Below are positions 37,911 through 47,768 of a stretch of DNA of 64,000 nucleotides, one piece after another. Under the pieces are notes generated by a model that saw only the letters and a program-made list of their open reading frames with translations, was not told the DNA's origin and searched no databases. Numbering within the stretch: position 1 is the stretch's first letter; each line of letters begins with the position of its first letter. The DNA is from Domibacillus mangrovi (GTDB taxonomy: Bacteria; Bacillota; Bacilli; Bacillales; Domibacillaceae): assembly GCF_001906925.1 (NCBI RefSeq), contig NZ_MRWQ01000014.1, forward strand, positions 55,461-119,460, given 5' to 3'. Both the position numbers and the translations under genes were made by a program.

Positions 37911-38939
37911 TTATATTTTTCGGTATTTTCTAAGTGCCAAGATGTTTACGACCATAAACAAAATGGAGAAGCCTAACAAGGCAAGGACATCCCTGTAAAT
38001 TTCATCCCATCCGTAGCCCCTGACCATGATATCTCTTAATGCGTCAGCAGCATAATACAAAGGGGTAAGCGGTCCAATCCACTTCAACCATTCAGATATC
38101 GTTTCCAGGTTGAACAATCCTGAAAAGAAAATTTGCGGTACGACGACGATGGGGATAAACTGAATCATTTGCAGCTCATTATTAGCGAATGATGATAATA
38201 ATATTCCAAGTGTGAGAGCTGTTAAAGAGAGAAGCAAGATGATAAATAGCACATTCAAAAATGCGCCCTCCATCAGCATACCTAACACATAGATCGCATA
38301 CGCGGCAATAATCGTTGCTTGAATCATTGTGAAGATTCCAAAGCCTAGTACATACCCTATGACAATTTCCCATTTGCGCAATGGCGTGGAAAGAAGCCGT
38401 TCAAGCGTTCCAGTTGTTCGTTCTCTTAAGAATGACACTCCTGCAATCAAAAACACAAAGAAAAAGACAAAAAATCCAAGTAATACGGGTCCAAAATAAT
38501 CAAACTGTCCCATCTCTTCAGAACCATGCAGAAAGTCCACTTTAGGCTCTAAAGTCTGTTCGCTTCCCTGCAAGGATTTGAGTGCCGTTTGAATCCACTT
38601 TACAGCAGCTCCATTGACAGCAGGATCACTGCCTTCCAAAAAGATAGCAGGTAATTGATTGTTAAATACTAAATAACCGTCTATCTCTTGGAAAGATAAA
38701 TCCTCTTTCGCTTCTTTTTCATTCTTATATACAGTGATTTTCGCATCAGACATATCGATTTGATTCATAATGGATTCAGGAACATGAACGAATCCAATTT
38801 TCGGCGTATACTCATCGCCATTAAAGACTAAATGCAACATAGTCAATACAAGGATCGGAGCAAAAATAAGCAGCCCCATCGTTCTCTTATCCCGTACGAT
38901 CTGCCGTAAGATCCTAATCACTAACGCCGTAATTCTCAT
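37911..38939 (-). CDS. ABC-2 type exporter permease
   Basis: 342 residues: one N-terminal transmembrane segment, a large extracytoplasmic domain (about 40-165), then five segments with the ABC-2 signature RERTTGTLERLLSTPLRKWEIVIGY. Length and topology fit drug-export permeases of the YhgE/DrrB/LnrM kind. ATG 38939 follows ggaggtg located at the end of the ATPase gene; partner of that ATPase. Confidence 0.87.
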   Translation of the reverse strand: MRITALVIRILRQIVRDKRTMGLLIFAPILVLTMLHLVFNGDEYTPKIGFVHVPESIMNQIDMSDAKITVYKNEKEAKEDLSFQEIDGYLVFNNQLPAIFLEGSDPAVNGAAVKWIQTALKSLQGSEQTLEPKVDFLHGSEEMGQFDYFGPVLLGFFVFFFVFLIAGVSFLRERTTGTLERLLSTPLRKWEIVIGYVLGFGIFTMIQATIIAAYAIYVLGMLMEGAFLNVLFIILLLSLTALTLGILLSSFANNELQMIQFIPIVVVPQIFFSGLFNLETISEWLKWIGPLTPLYYAADALRDIMVRGYGWDEIYRDVLALLGFSILFMVVNILALRKYRKI

Positions 38940-38940
38940 A

Positions 38941-39666
38941 TTAAGCACCTCCATACACAAGAAAAGCTTCTTCAATCGTCGCTGAATTTGTTTTTCCTTT
39001 TAACTCTTCAGGAGTACCGACAGCGATAAGACGACCATCTCGAATCAATCCTAACCGGTCACACTTTTCCGCTTCATCCATGACGTGTGTTGTAACAATA
39101 AGAGTCGTCCCTTTATTCTTTAATTCATTAAAAGCTTCCCAAATACTTTTCCGTAGCACTGGATCAATGCCTACAGTCGGTTCATCGAGAATCAAAATTT
39201 TAGGCTCGTGAAGGAGTGCGATAGCTAACGACAGCCTTCTCTTCATTCCTCCAGAGTAATTAGAAACTGGCTTGTGAAGATGATTTGAAAGTTGAACAAG
39301 CTTCATCACTTCTTCTATTCTTTGTTGCTGATTTTTCCCTTTTAATCCATACAAAGCTGAAAAAAATTGAAGATTTTCCTTCGCTGACAGTTCTTCATAA
39401 AGGGCATCGGATTGAGCCATGTACCCTATTTTTTCAATTAGCTTCAAGGACGGCATTTTTTCTTCAAACAGAAAGTTTTCTCCTGATGTCGGAATATCTA
39501 ATCCGGCTAGCTGCTTTACTAACGTCGTCTTACCAGCACCCGATGGACCTAATAAACCAAATATTTCACCCTCCATAATCTCCAGACTAATTTCTTTCAG
39601 TACTTGCTGTTTTCCAAACTTTTTCGAGACATGACGAATTGAAATACACGCTTTTGTCGCCTCCAT
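38941..39666 (-). CDS. ABC exporter ATPase
   Basis: 241 residues. Walker A GPSGAGKTT, Q-loop YMAQSD, signature NYSGGMKRR, Walker B ILILDEPTVGID, and H-loop VVTTHVMDEAEKC. DrrA/CcmA-type ATPase for drug or lipid export, working with the adjacent permease. First gene of the ATPase-permease-tetR operon. Start at 39666 after aggggtgg. Confidence 0.9.
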   Translation of the reverse strand: MEATKACISIRHVSKKFGKQQVLKEISLEIMEGEIFGLLGPSGAGKTTLVKQLAGLDIPTSGENFLFEEKMPSLKLIEKIGYMAQSDALYEELSAKENLQFFSALYGLKGKNQQQRIEEVMKLVQLSNHLHKPVSNYSGGMKRRLSLAIALLHEPKILILDEPTVGIDPVLRKSIWEAFNELKNKGTTLIVTTHVMDEAEKCDRLGLIRDGRLIAVGTPEELKGKTNSATIEEAFLVYGGA

Positions 39667-39686
39667 TATTCCACCCCTTTTTAAAA

Positions 39687-39700
39687 TGAGTGATTACTCA
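39687..39700. promoter_or_regulatory. Probable TetR operator
   Basis: Perfect palindrome TGAGT-gatt-ACTCA, overlapping the alternative palindrome agtga-ttac-tcact register, about 20 bp before the first gene of the tetR-linked exporter operon. Confidence 0.65.
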
Positions 39701-39854
39701 CTTTTATTTTATGCCATAACTGATTCCTTATCAACTTATATTACAGCTTTGTATGTAACTAACTTTCGGTTTCACTTTGAAATGAAAATGATTCATACTA
39801 ACTATAGGAGATTTTCATAAAGAATATTCCTTAATTAAAGTAAATGAATCGATT

Positions 39855-40123
39855 ATAAAGTGATACTTCATTCAATGGGGGTTAGGTTCAAAGGATGTGA
39901 ACCATGCAGACGTTGTCACAGGACGTGACGTTCTTAGTCTGCCTTCCTCTTAATAAAAAAGAACTCAGGTAAAGAGCACCGCGTCCTGCGGCAATACCTG
40001 AGTGACCGGCTTCAGCAGGCCCAAACCAATCAGGCTTTTACGAGCAGTTGATCCCCCACTTATCCTTCTTTTCTTTTCGAAGTCTTGAAATAGGGATCAT
40101 ACTGCCCGTTAACGCGGGATAAA
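39855..40123 (+). repeat. bcr1-like hairpin repeat, copy G (long form)
   Basis: 269 bp, ATAAA at both ends. The 3' arm of stem 1 is deleted (cctcttaataaaaaagaac); other modules present. Its end lies 3 bp before the ggagga ribosome-binding site of the TatD gene. Confidence 0.9.
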
Positions 40124-40135
40124 TGGAGGAACCAA

Positions 40136-40912
40136 ATGAATCATTCAATTATTGATGCTCATATTCATTTCGATTTATATTGTGAGGAAGAACGGGCTAT
40201 TATTTTAAGGGACATGGAAAAATATAAGATAAAAGCATTCATTTCTGTGTCACAGCATCTTTCTTCTGCAAAGGCCAATTTAAAATTATCTCAAGAAGAT
40301 CACCGAATTAGACCAGCTTTCGGTTTTCATCCAGAACAAGCGCTGCCGACGGAAATAGATTTGGCGGAATTGCAGCTTTTTCTTGATAAATATCACTCGC
40401 ATATGGCTGCCGTTGGGGAAGTCGGGCTGCCCTATTATTTGAGAAAAAAAGAGCCCAGCATTCCGATAGAGCCTTATATCGAGCTGTTGGAGCAGTTCAT
40501 CCAACAGGCAGCGGCACTGAATAAACCGATCGTCCTTCACGCTATCAATGAAGACGCGCCAATCGTCTGTACACTTTTGGAAAAGTATTCAATCACCAAA
40601 GCACATTTCCACTGGTTTAAAGGTGATCAGAAAACGATGGAACAAATGACGAGCAATGGCTATTTTGTTTCCATCACACCTGATGTCTTATACGAACAGA
40701 AAACTCAACAGCTCGTCAAACAGTATCCGTTGTCGCATATGATGGTTGAAACAGATGGGCCTTGGCCATTTGAAGGACCCTTTAAGAAAAAAATGACCCA
40801 TCCCCAAATGATTCATCACGCAATAGAAAAAATCGCTTTCATCAAAAAGATGAAAGCGCAGGAAGTATACGATAGATTATATGAAAATACGAAACAATTT
40901 TATTTTAACTAA
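40136..40912 (+). CDS. TatD-family metal-dependent hydrolase
   Basis: 258 residues with the TatD metal-site motifs: IIDAHIHFD, AVGEVGLP, VLHAIN, AHFHWF and VETDGPWPF. Family members are DNases or deacylases; the true substrate is unknown. It is not the usual TatD next to metS, so it is a paralogue. Start at 40136 after ggaggaacc, directly behind repeat copy G. Confidence 0.85.
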   Translation: MNHSIIDAHIHFDLYCEEERAIILRDMEKYKIKAFISVSQHLSSAKANLKLSQEDHRIRPAFGFHPEQALPTEIDLAELQLFLDKYHSHMAAVGEVGLPYYLRKKEPSIPIEPYIELLEQFIQQAAALNKPIVLHAINEDAPIVCTLLEKYSITKAHFHWFKGDQKTMEQMTSNGYFVSITPDVLYEQKTQQLVKQYPLSHMMVETDGPWPFEGPFKKKMTHPQMIHHAIEKIAFIKKMKAQEVYDRLYENTKQFYFN

Positions 40913-40917
40913 CAAGA

Positions 40918-40982
40918 GAGGGGCTTTTTGGACTATTTTTTGAATTTTATGCACGCCGCCTAAGCTTTTAAGAAAGCCCCTC
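40918..40982. terminator. Possible terminator between convergent genes
   Basis: gaggggcttt/aaagcccctc stem with a long loop, between the TatD gene and the ABC exporter gene. T tracts are weak. Confidence 0.45.
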
Positions 40983-40987
40983 CCTAT

Positions 40988-42850
40988 TTATCCTGCTTTT
41001 TCAGAAAACTGACTGTTATAAAGATCGGCGTAGAAACCATTTTCCTCTAACAGTTCTGAATGTGTTCCCTGCTCAATCACTTTTCCTTGATCCATCACAA
41101 GAATCAAATCAGCATCTTTAATGGTTGAGAGTCGATGGGCAATGACAAAGCTAGTCCGCCCTTCCATCAACCGCTTCATCGCCTCTTGGATAAAGACTTC
41201 TGTCCGCGTATCCACACTCGATGTTGCCTCGTCTAATATCATGATTGGCGGATCTGCGAGGACTGCACGCGCTATGGTCAGAAGCTGCTTTTGTCCCTCA
41301 GAGATGTTCGATGCTTCTTCGTTTAAAATGGTTTCATATCCTTCTGGCAGCGTGCGAATGAAATGATCAGCATGAGCTGTCCGGGCTGCTGCAAAAATTT
41401 CTTCGTCTGTTACACCGCTTTTTCCATAAGCAATATTATCTTTAATCGTTCCATTAAAGAGCCATGTGTCTTGAAGTACCATTCCAAAGCTCTCCCTTAG
41501 ATCATGTCGAGACACCTCTCGTGTATCTAGACCGTCAAGCTTAATCTTACCGCCATTCAATTCATAAAAACGCATCAAAAGATTAATCATCGTCGTTTTA
41601 CCGGCTCCAGTCGGTCCAACGATCGCAACCGTCTGTCCAGGCAAGACCTCAATGTTCATATCTTGAATTAACAAGTCTTCTCCATATCCGAAATCCACAT
41701 GTTCAAAAGTAACAGCGCCTTGCGCTCTTGTTAAGCTAGCTGTCGTTATTTCTTTCGTTTCTTCTTCTTCGTCAAGCAGTTCAAAGACGCGCTCAGCTGC
41801 TGCGACTGTTGACTGAATGATGTTTGCAATGTTGGCCGTTTGTGTAATGGGCTGTGTGAATTGCTTTGAATAGGTGATAAATGCTTGAATATCACCGATT
41901 GAAATGGCACGTTGTGTCACTAAAATTCCACCGACCACACTAATTAAGACATAGCTTAAATTTCCGATAAAGAACATCATTGGCATAATAATACCGGAGA
42001 TGAACTGGGCTTTTCGTCCCGCTTCATACAATTCTTCATTGACCTTATCAAACTGATCGCCAGCCTGTTTCTCATGTCCGAATGCCTTCACAACTTGATG
42101 GCCCGTATACATTTCTTCAATGTGCCCATTTAATTGACCTAGTGTACGCTGTTGATCAGCAAAATGTTTTTGAGATCTTTTTAAAATAGGCCGAATCACA
42201 AAAATTGAAATCGGCAAGCTGACGATTGAAATTAACGTCAGTATCGGACTGATCGAAAGCATCATAATGACAATCCCAATAATCGTAACGATCGATGTGA
42301 TAAACTGCGTCAAACTTTGTTGGAGTGTGCTGCCGATTGTATCAATATCATTTGTCATGCGGCTCAGTGTTTCTCCGTTCGAACGTCCGTCAAAATAGTG
42401 AAGCGGAAGTTTCTCAAGCTTTTTATTAACGTCTTCTCGAAGGTCATACACCGTATTTTGCGCAACACCGGCCATCATATACTGCTGCACGTAGTTGAAC
42501 AAACTGCTGAAGACATATAGTCCAGCAAGAACGAGAAGAATCTGGCCAATTTTATCAAAGTTAATAGCGGCTCCTGGTATTCCTTGAAACTTCCCATAGG
42601 CACCTTCAAATAATTCCGTAATCGCTGTCCCCATGATTTTTGGACCAACAATCATAAAGACTGTACTTAAGATTGCAGCTAAGATAACAGCGATCAATTG
42701 ATTCCTGCGCGGTTTTAAGTAAGTTAAAAGACGTCTCAGCGTTCCTTTAAAATTTTTTGCTTTTTGTCCCATCATCATCATGTTCCCGCCACCTGGACCA
42801 TGTCCATGTCCCATCGGACCTACACTTTGAGGTCTTTTCTGACTGCTCAT
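40988..42850 (-). CDS. yfiC: Heterodimeric ABC exporter subunit (YfiC-like)
   Basis: 620 residues: an unusual Gly/His/Met-rich N-terminus (GHGHGPGGGNMMMMG), six transmembrane segments, and a nucleotide-binding domain with Walker A GPTGAGKTT, Walker B IMILDEATSSVD and H-loop VIAHRLST. The signature is ISEGQKQ rather than SGGQ, giving a degenerate second Gly as in many heterodimeric exporters. Overlaps the partner gene by ATGA, so the two are coupled. Confidence 0.87.
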   Translation of the reverse strand: MSSQKRPQSVGPMGHGHGPGGGNMMMMGQKAKNFKGTLRRLLTYLKPRRNQLIAVILAAILSTVFMIVGPKIMGTAITELFEGAYGKFQGIPGAAINFDKIGQILLVLAGLYVFSSLFNYVQQYMMAGVAQNTVYDLREDVNKKLEKLPLHYFDGRSNGETLSRMTNDIDTIGSTLQQSLTQFITSIVTIIGIVIMMLSISPILTLISIVSLPISIFVIRPILKRSQKHFADQQRTLGQLNGHIEEMYTGHQVVKAFGHEKQAGDQFDKVNEELYEAGRKAQFISGIIMPMMFFIGNLSYVLISVVGGILVTQRAISIGDIQAFITYSKQFTQPITQTANIANIIQSTVAAAERVFELLDEEEETKEITTASLTRAQGAVTFEHVDFGYGEDLLIQDMNIEVLPGQTVAIVGPTGAGKTTMINLLMRFYELNGGKIKLDGLDTREVSRHDLRESFGMVLQDTWLFNGTIKDNIAYGKSGVTDEEIFAAARTAHADHFIRTLPEGYETILNEEASNISEGQKQLLTIARAVLADPPIMILDEATSSVDTRTEVFIQEAMKRLMEGRTSFVIAHRLSTIKDADLILVMDQGKVIEQGTHSELLEENGFYADLYNSQFSEKAG

Positions 42851-44571
42851 GCGATTTCCTCCTCTGTGAGCTGGGACAGGACGATTTCACGGTAAACGTC
42901 ATTTGTCTGAAGCAACTCTTCGTGTGTACCCATGCCTGCCATGCGTCCTTTGTCTAAAACGATGATGCGGTCAGCGTCGACGACCGTACTAACACGCTGT
43001 GCAACGAGTAACACCGTCGCATGTTTTGTTTCCTCTTTCAACGCCACACGAAGTTTGGCATCTGTCTTGAAATCAAGGGCGGAAAAGCTATCATCGAATA
43101 TATATAGATCTGGTTTTCGAATGAGCGCCCGTGCAATCGACAATCGCTGTTTTTGTCCTCCCGATAAATTCGATCCGCCTTGTTCGATGTCTGCCTGATA
43201 GCCGTCTTTCATTTTACGAATAAAATCGTCTGCCTGTGCCGTACGAGCCGCATGTTCGATTTCATCCTGTGTAGCATTTTGTTTTCCAAAACGGATGTTA
43301 TCAGCAATCGTACCTGTAAAGAGCATGGCCTTTTGTGGCACGAAACCTATTTTCGAACGGATTTCCTCTTGTGATGCATCGCGAATATCAACACCATTGA
43401 CTCGGATGGTTCCACCTGATATGTCATAAAAACGAGGAATCAAATTAACGAGCGTTGATTTCCCTGAACCCGTTCCGCCGATGATGGCAGTGATTTCACC
43501 AGGATTTGCGGTAAAACTAATATCTGATAAGGCTGGTTCTTCCGCTCCCGGGTAACTGAACGTTACATGGTCAAATTCAAGCGTGCCGCGCTCACGATCC
43601 GCCTTTGCGGTCCCTTCATCTCGAAATGCCGGTTCCATATCAAGAACTTCGTTAATCCGTTTTGCTGATACGGCAGCGCGCGGCACCATCATAAACATCA
43701 TAGAAGCCATGACAAGTGCGAACATGATTTGCATTACATATTGAATAAATGCCATTAAGTCTCCGATCTGCATGCCCCCGTTATCGATACGAATGCCGCC
43801 GAACCAGATAACACCAACAACCGTTAAATTCATGACGAGCATCATCACAGGCATCATGAACGCCATGACTTTATTTACTTTAATGGAGGCGTCTGTCAAT
43901 TCTTTATTTGCTCGCTGAAGACGTACTTTCTCTTCAGATTCACGATTAAAAGCACGAATGACACGAATTCCCGTTAGATTTTCTCGTAACACAAGGTTCA
44001 ATCGATCCAACCGTTTTTGCACCGTTTGAAACATAGGCACCCCTTTATACAAAATAAGCAAGATTGAAGCAATCAAGACCGGCATTGTGATCACGATAAC
44101 GAGTGATAATTTAGCATCTTTTGACACAGCCATAATGACGCCGCCGACTAACATAATCGGTGCACTAATCACCATACGAAGCATCATAATCACTACTTGC
44201 TGAACTTGCGTAATGTCATTGGTCGTTCGTGTAATAAGTGACGCCGTTCCTACTTCGTCAAACTCTTGAAGCGAAAACTTTTCAACGTGATTAAACACTT
44301 TCCGGCGAATATCGCGTCCAAGCCCCATCGCCGCTTTAGATGAATAATAGCTTGCGATAACAGAAGAAGAAGCGCCTAGTGCTGAAACTAGCAGCATCCA
44401 TCCACCGATTCTCCAAATGTAAGGAGTATTTCCTGTTACGACTCCTTTGTCGATAATGTCCGCCATTAATGTAGGCAAAAAGAGGTCTGACATAGATTGA
44501 ACGAACACAAGAACGAAAACCGCTGCTACAATCCATTTATAAACAGATAAGTTTTTCAGTAATTTAATCAC
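42847..44571 (-). CDS. yfiB: Heterodimeric ABC exporter subunit (YfiB-like)
   Basis: 574 residues: six transmembrane segments and a nucleotide-binding domain with Walker A GGTGSGKST, signature NLSGGQKQRL, Walker B LYIFDDSFSALD (Asp in place of the catalytic Glu) and a Gln in the H-loop position (LLVAQRVST). The degenerate catalytic residues mark this as the non-canonical half of a heterodimer with the downstream subunit. Overlaps both neighbours by ATGA. Confidence 0.88.
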   Translation of the reverse strand: MIKLLKNLSVYKWIVAAVFVLVFVQSMSDLFLPTLMADIIDKGVVTGNTPYIWRIGGWMLLVSALGASSSVIASYYSSKAAMGLGRDIRRKVFNHVEKFSLQEFDEVGTASLITRTTNDITQVQQVVIMMLRMVISAPIMLVGGVIMAVSKDAKLSLVIVITMPVLIASILLILYKGVPMFQTVQKRLDRLNLVLRENLTGIRVIRAFNRESEEKVRLQRANKELTDASIKVNKVMAFMMPVMMLVMNLTVVGVIWFGGIRIDNGGMQIGDLMAFIQYVMQIMFALVMASMMFMMVPRAAVSAKRINEVLDMEPAFRDEGTAKADRERGTLEFDHVTFSYPGAEEPALSDISFTANPGEITAIIGGTGSGKSTLVNLIPRFYDISGGTIRVNGVDIRDASQEEIRSKIGFVPQKAMLFTGTIADNIRFGKQNATQDEIEHAARTAQADDFIRKMKDGYQADIEQGGSNLSGGQKQRLSIARALIRKPDLYIFDDSFSALDFKTDAKLRVALKEETKHATVLLVAQRVSTVVDADRIIVLDKGRMAGMGTHEELLQTNDVYREIVLSQLTEEEIA

Positions 44572-45050
44572 TTCTTACCCTCTCCCTGTTCTGTTGCTTG
44601 CGCTTCTAAATAAGTAGCAATGTGCAGATGCGCTTTAAGCAGCTCTTCACACTGCTTTTCAGTGAACGATTCAACTGCAGATTGGAATGTTTGATGAACG
44701 CCGTCTTCCTGCAAATGAATCGTTTTAATAAACCTTTCTCCTTTTTCACTGAGCGACAATTGCATTTCCCGCCGGTTGCCTTCCACTTGCTGACGATTAA
44801 GCCAACCTGCTTGAACGAGTCCGTCGACTGCTTGGCTCAGTGTGCTTTTTGGAAGAAATGTTTTCTCTCCAAGGCTCTTTTGTATCATTTCCTTATGGGG
44901 TGCTATCGTCATCAAAACGGAATATTGAGGAACTGACAAACCATTTTCTACTGCGGTCTTTTGAACGAAACGCATCAAATTCTTCTGCACGTCCCAAAAT
45001 GAACGCAATAGTTGTGTTGAACGCATAATTCTTTGATTTTCACTCTCCAT
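44568..45050 (-). CDS. MarR-family regulator
   Basis: About 160 residues. Winged helix with LSVPQYSVLMTI, KSTLSQAVDGLVQAGWLNRQQVEGNRREMQLSLSEKG. First gene of the regulator-ABC-ABC operon, so presumably a local repressor relieved by the exported compound. ATG 45050 begins the conserved part; the ribosome-binding site (ggaagg) is somewhat distant, so the start is uncertain. Confidence 0.85.
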   Translation of the reverse strand: MESENQRIMRSTQLLRSFWDVQKNLMRFVQKTAVENGLSVPQYSVLMTIAPHKEMIQKSLGEKTFLPKSTLSQAVDGLVQAGWLNRQQVEGNRREMQLSLSEKGERFIKTIHLQEDGVHQTFQSAVESFTEKQCEELLKAHLHIATYLEAQATEQGEGKK

Positions 45051-45077
45051 TCCAACATCACCATCCTTCCTTTTTAG

Positions 45078-45103
45078 AATAGTTCTAAATAGAACAGTTC
45101 TTT
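45078..45103. promoter_or_regulatory. Probable MarR operator
   Basis: gttcta-aa-tagaac palindrome (45082-45095) with a further gttct half-site, about 30-50 bp before the MarR gene. Confidence 0.65.
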
Positions 45104-45279
45104 TTTGATCATTTTTGAGTTTATCGACTTTTTCTCTCACGGTCAAGCTGGATATGTAAAAAAGCGCCTATCCTACGGCACTTTCACACACCGAGGGACA
45201 GACACTAACATTCAGCTTTCTCCATTAACAATTATCCTAAAAATAACCATAATCCTTCTGCTTTTTTAAATATACTAAC

Positions 45280-46170
45280 TCAAACAAAAGACAAAGGATA
45301 ATTCGTTTCTTCTTTACAAAAATCAATCGTTTCAATAAACTTTTCAACTGTGGAAGTCAAGTATGTGTCCGCTCGTCTAATAAAAATCGTGTTGATTTTA
45401 CTATATTTTTCAGGGATAGAATGACATTGAATGACTCCTCTTTCTTCCAAATAAGAAACAGACGATTTAGGAACGAATGTGATACCGAGACCTGCGACAA
45501 CACTGCCTAAAATCGTTTCTAGCGTTCCGAACTCCATGATTTTGCTTGGCGTTATTTTTTCATCTTTGAACCATTCTTCGAGTTTTGCCCGATACCCGCA
45601 CCCTTTACTAAAGCATAAAAATGGTGTGCTTTTTAATTGTTCGAATGATGTTGGTGTCAGATCGGATATTAAAACCAGTTCCTCTTGAAAAACGCTATGA
45701 TGAATCAAATCTGGGTGACGACCTGCTTCCGTCACAAAAGCCCCATCTAGTCGATAATTCAGCACTTCTTCTTGCAATTGCTCAGTAACGCCTGTGACGA
45801 GTGATAGATCAACATGTGTATATTTTTTATTGTAGGCAGATAAAATAATCGGTAATTTAATGACCGTTTCAACGGACCCAATCTCTAATTTACCAGAAGG
45901 CTCCTCTGAATTCCGAATGATTTTTTTCGCTTCATTTGCTAAAGACAGTATTTTTTCACTATATATTAATAGTTTTTTCCCTTCAGGTGTTAAAATCATT
46001 CCACGATTATGGCGGTTAAACAAGGGCGTATTCAGTTCAGCTTCAAGTTTTTGAATTCTGGATGTGACGTTGGATTGTACGTAATTGAGCTCTTTCGCTG
46101 CTCCTGTCATTGTCCCCTTTTTGGCGACCATTTGGAATACTTGCAAATCTTTAAATTCCATTTTCCCCAT
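45280..46170 (-). CDS. LysR-family regulator
   Basis: 296 residues. N-terminal helix-turn-helix FQMVAKKGTMTGAAKELNYVQSNVTSRIQKLEAEL, and a substrate-binding-like C-terminus with a conserved Cys (FLCFSKGCGYRAKLEEWF) as in the YofA/CzcR-like group. Divergent from an EamA exporter, its likely target. Start at 46170 or the second Met (46161). Confidence 0.88.
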   Translation of the reverse strand: MGKMEFKDLQVFQMVAKKGTMTGAAKELNYVQSNVTSRIQKLEAELNTPLFNRHNRGMILTPEGKKLLIYSEKILSLANEAKKIIRNSEEPSGKLEIGSVETVIKLPIILSAYNKKYTHVDLSLVTGVTEQLQEEVLNYRLDGAFVTEAGRHPDLIHHSVFQEELVLISDLTPTSFEQLKSTPFLCFSKGCGYRAKLEEWFKDEKITPSKIMEFGTLETILGSVVAGLGITFVPKSSVSYLEERGVIQCHSIPEKYSKINTIFIRRADTYLTSTVEKFIETIDFCKEETNYPLSFV

Positions 46171-46252
46171 TTCCCTTCCGGTTCCATTGTCGCTTCTATG
46201 ATATCACTAAAATTGATTCTAAACATCATTATTAATCGTTATACATGATGTC

Positions 46253-46297
46253 GATTTATGTAGTTTAATAAATATTGTCGGTTTATGTAGTTTAATC
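46253..46297. promoter_or_regulatory. Direct repeat in the LysR/EamA intergenic region
   Basis: tttatgtagtttaat occurs twice, 28 bp apart (start to start), between the divergent genes. A candidate LysR binding region or simply a local duplication. Confidence 0.45.
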
Positions 46298-46328
46298 AAT
46301 GTTGATCATGAATGAAGGTGGAGATTTT

Positions 46329-47297
46329 TTGAAAAACAATGTATTAATAGGGGCTTTATTATGCTTAATAGCCAGCATTTCATGGGGGGCGATGTTTCCA
46401 GTAGCCAACCATGCATTCCAATATATTGACCCGTTCTATTTTACGATTATTCGTTATGTATCTGTAACTGTCCTCTTAATCATTATTCTTTTGTGGAAAG
46501 AAGGAATACAAGCATTTCGATTAGAAGGAAAAGGGTTATCCTTATGGTTCTTTGGATCAATGGCCTTTGTTGTTTATAATTTACTTATTTTTTGGGGTGA
46601 AGATTTATTAGGTGAATCAGGCATAATGCTTGCATCCATTATGGAGTCATTAATGCCAATGTTATCTATTATCTTACTTTGGATTTTCAAGAGAAATCGT
46701 CCTCATCTATTTACACTATCATGCGTTTTTATAGCTTTTATCGGTGTCTCTCTCGTCATCACAAAAGGAGACTTTCAATCGTTCATAACCGCAACGAGTG
46801 ATTTTATCCCTGCATTGTTCATATTCATTGCCGTCGTTGGCTGGGTGATCTATACGATGGGGAGAAATCAATTCGGTGATTGGTCGGCGCTCCGCTATTC
46901 AACATTAAGCTGTTTACTAGGGACAGCAACAGCTTTAGCTATCGTTTTAATGGCTACTTTTTTAGGCCATATTTCTGTCCCGACTGCTGAAACAATAAAA
47001 ATAGTAAGTCCAAATTTATTATTTATGATTATTTTTCCAGGTCTCATCGCTTTACTCGGATGGAACATTGGAGTCGGTATCCTTTCACCTTTGAACGGAA
47101 TCCTTTTTATTAACTTTGTTCCAGTCACTACGCTCATTATTTCGATCGTTCAAGGTTATAAAATAACTTCCTTTGATATGATTGGGACCATTTTAATTAT
47201 CGTTTCTTTAATCTCTAATAATTTATTTTTAAGATTGCATCAAAGGAATAGAAGAGCTTTCCCTTTTGGGAAGCAATCACAGATAAAAGCCTCTTAA
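46329..47297 (+). CDS. EamA/DMT-family transporter
   Basis: About 322 residues with ten transmembrane segments and two EamA repeats (LIASISWGAMFPVANHAF near the start; LIALLGWNIGVGILSPLNGILFINFVPV in the second). Probably an amino acid or metabolite exporter. The TTG at 46329 follows ggtggag; an in-frame TTG at 46299 has no site. Controlled by the divergent LysR gene (inference). Confidence 0.87.
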   Translation: MKNNVLIGALLCLIASISWGAMFPVANHAFQYIDPFYFTIIRYVSVTVLLIIILLWKEGIQAFRLEGKGLSLWFFGSMAFVVYNLLIFWGEDLLGESGIMLASIMESLMPMLSIILLWIFKRNRPHLFTLSCVFIAFIGVSLVITKGDFQSFITATSDFIPALFIFIAVVGWVIYTMGRNQFGDWSALRYSTLSCLLGTATALAIVLMATFLGHISVPTAETIKIVSPNLLFMIIFPGLIALLGWNIGVGILSPLNGILFINFVPVTTLIISIVQGYKITSFDMIGTILIIVSLISNNLFLRLHQRNRRAFPFGKQSQIKAS

Positions 47298-47342
47298 TAG
47301 ACCATATCCCACATTTTTCAATCATTAATCGTTTTGTATCGT

Positions 47343-47407
47343 AAAAAACCCTTTGTAATAAAGTTAGACAGGCACTTCCTGTCTCTCCATTACAAAGGAT
47401 TTTTTCG
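47343..47407 (+). terminator. Terminator of the EamA gene
   Basis: cctttgtaat/attacaaagg stem with an inner agacagg/cctgtct hairpin, followed by six Ts. Confidence 0.85.
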
Positions 47408-47435
47408 ATTTATGATGACAGCTGTTAACGAACAG

Positions 47436-47768
47436 TTAAGCAGACAAGCTGTTCAAAAACGCTTCGATTTCTTCTTTTGTTTTCCGGTCTTTGCTAACAA
47501 AGCGGCCTGTTTCTTCCCCTTCATGAAATGCCACAAAACTTGGAATGCCGAAAATACTCAGTTCGCCGCACAAATCGATGAACTCATCACGATCTACATA
47601 GATAAATTGATATTCCGGATAGTCTGCTTCAATGCTAGGTAAAATTGGCTCAATAACACGGCAGTCCGGGCACCAGTCCGCAGAAAACATAAAGACGACA
47701 CGCTCGTTCTTTTTCAATTTTTCAAATTGCTCCAATGACTGTAACTTTTCCACTTTATTCTCCTCCAA
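47436..47768 (-). CDS. Thioredoxin-like protein
   Basis: 110 residues with a thioredoxin fold and an active-site CPDC ([14 protein letters not shown]), and the cis-proline loop FGIPSFVAF. The Pro-Asp pair between the cysteines differs from the CGPC of TrxA, as in YtpP/YdbP-like proteins. Cytosolic thiol-disulfide exchange. Start at 47768 after ggagga. Confidence 0.88.
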   Translation of the reverse strand: MEENKVEKLQSLEQFEKLKKNERVVFMFSADWCPDCRVIEPILPSIEADYPEYQFIYVDRDEFIDLCGELSIFGIPSFVAFHEGEETGRFVSKDRKTKEEIEAFLNSLSA

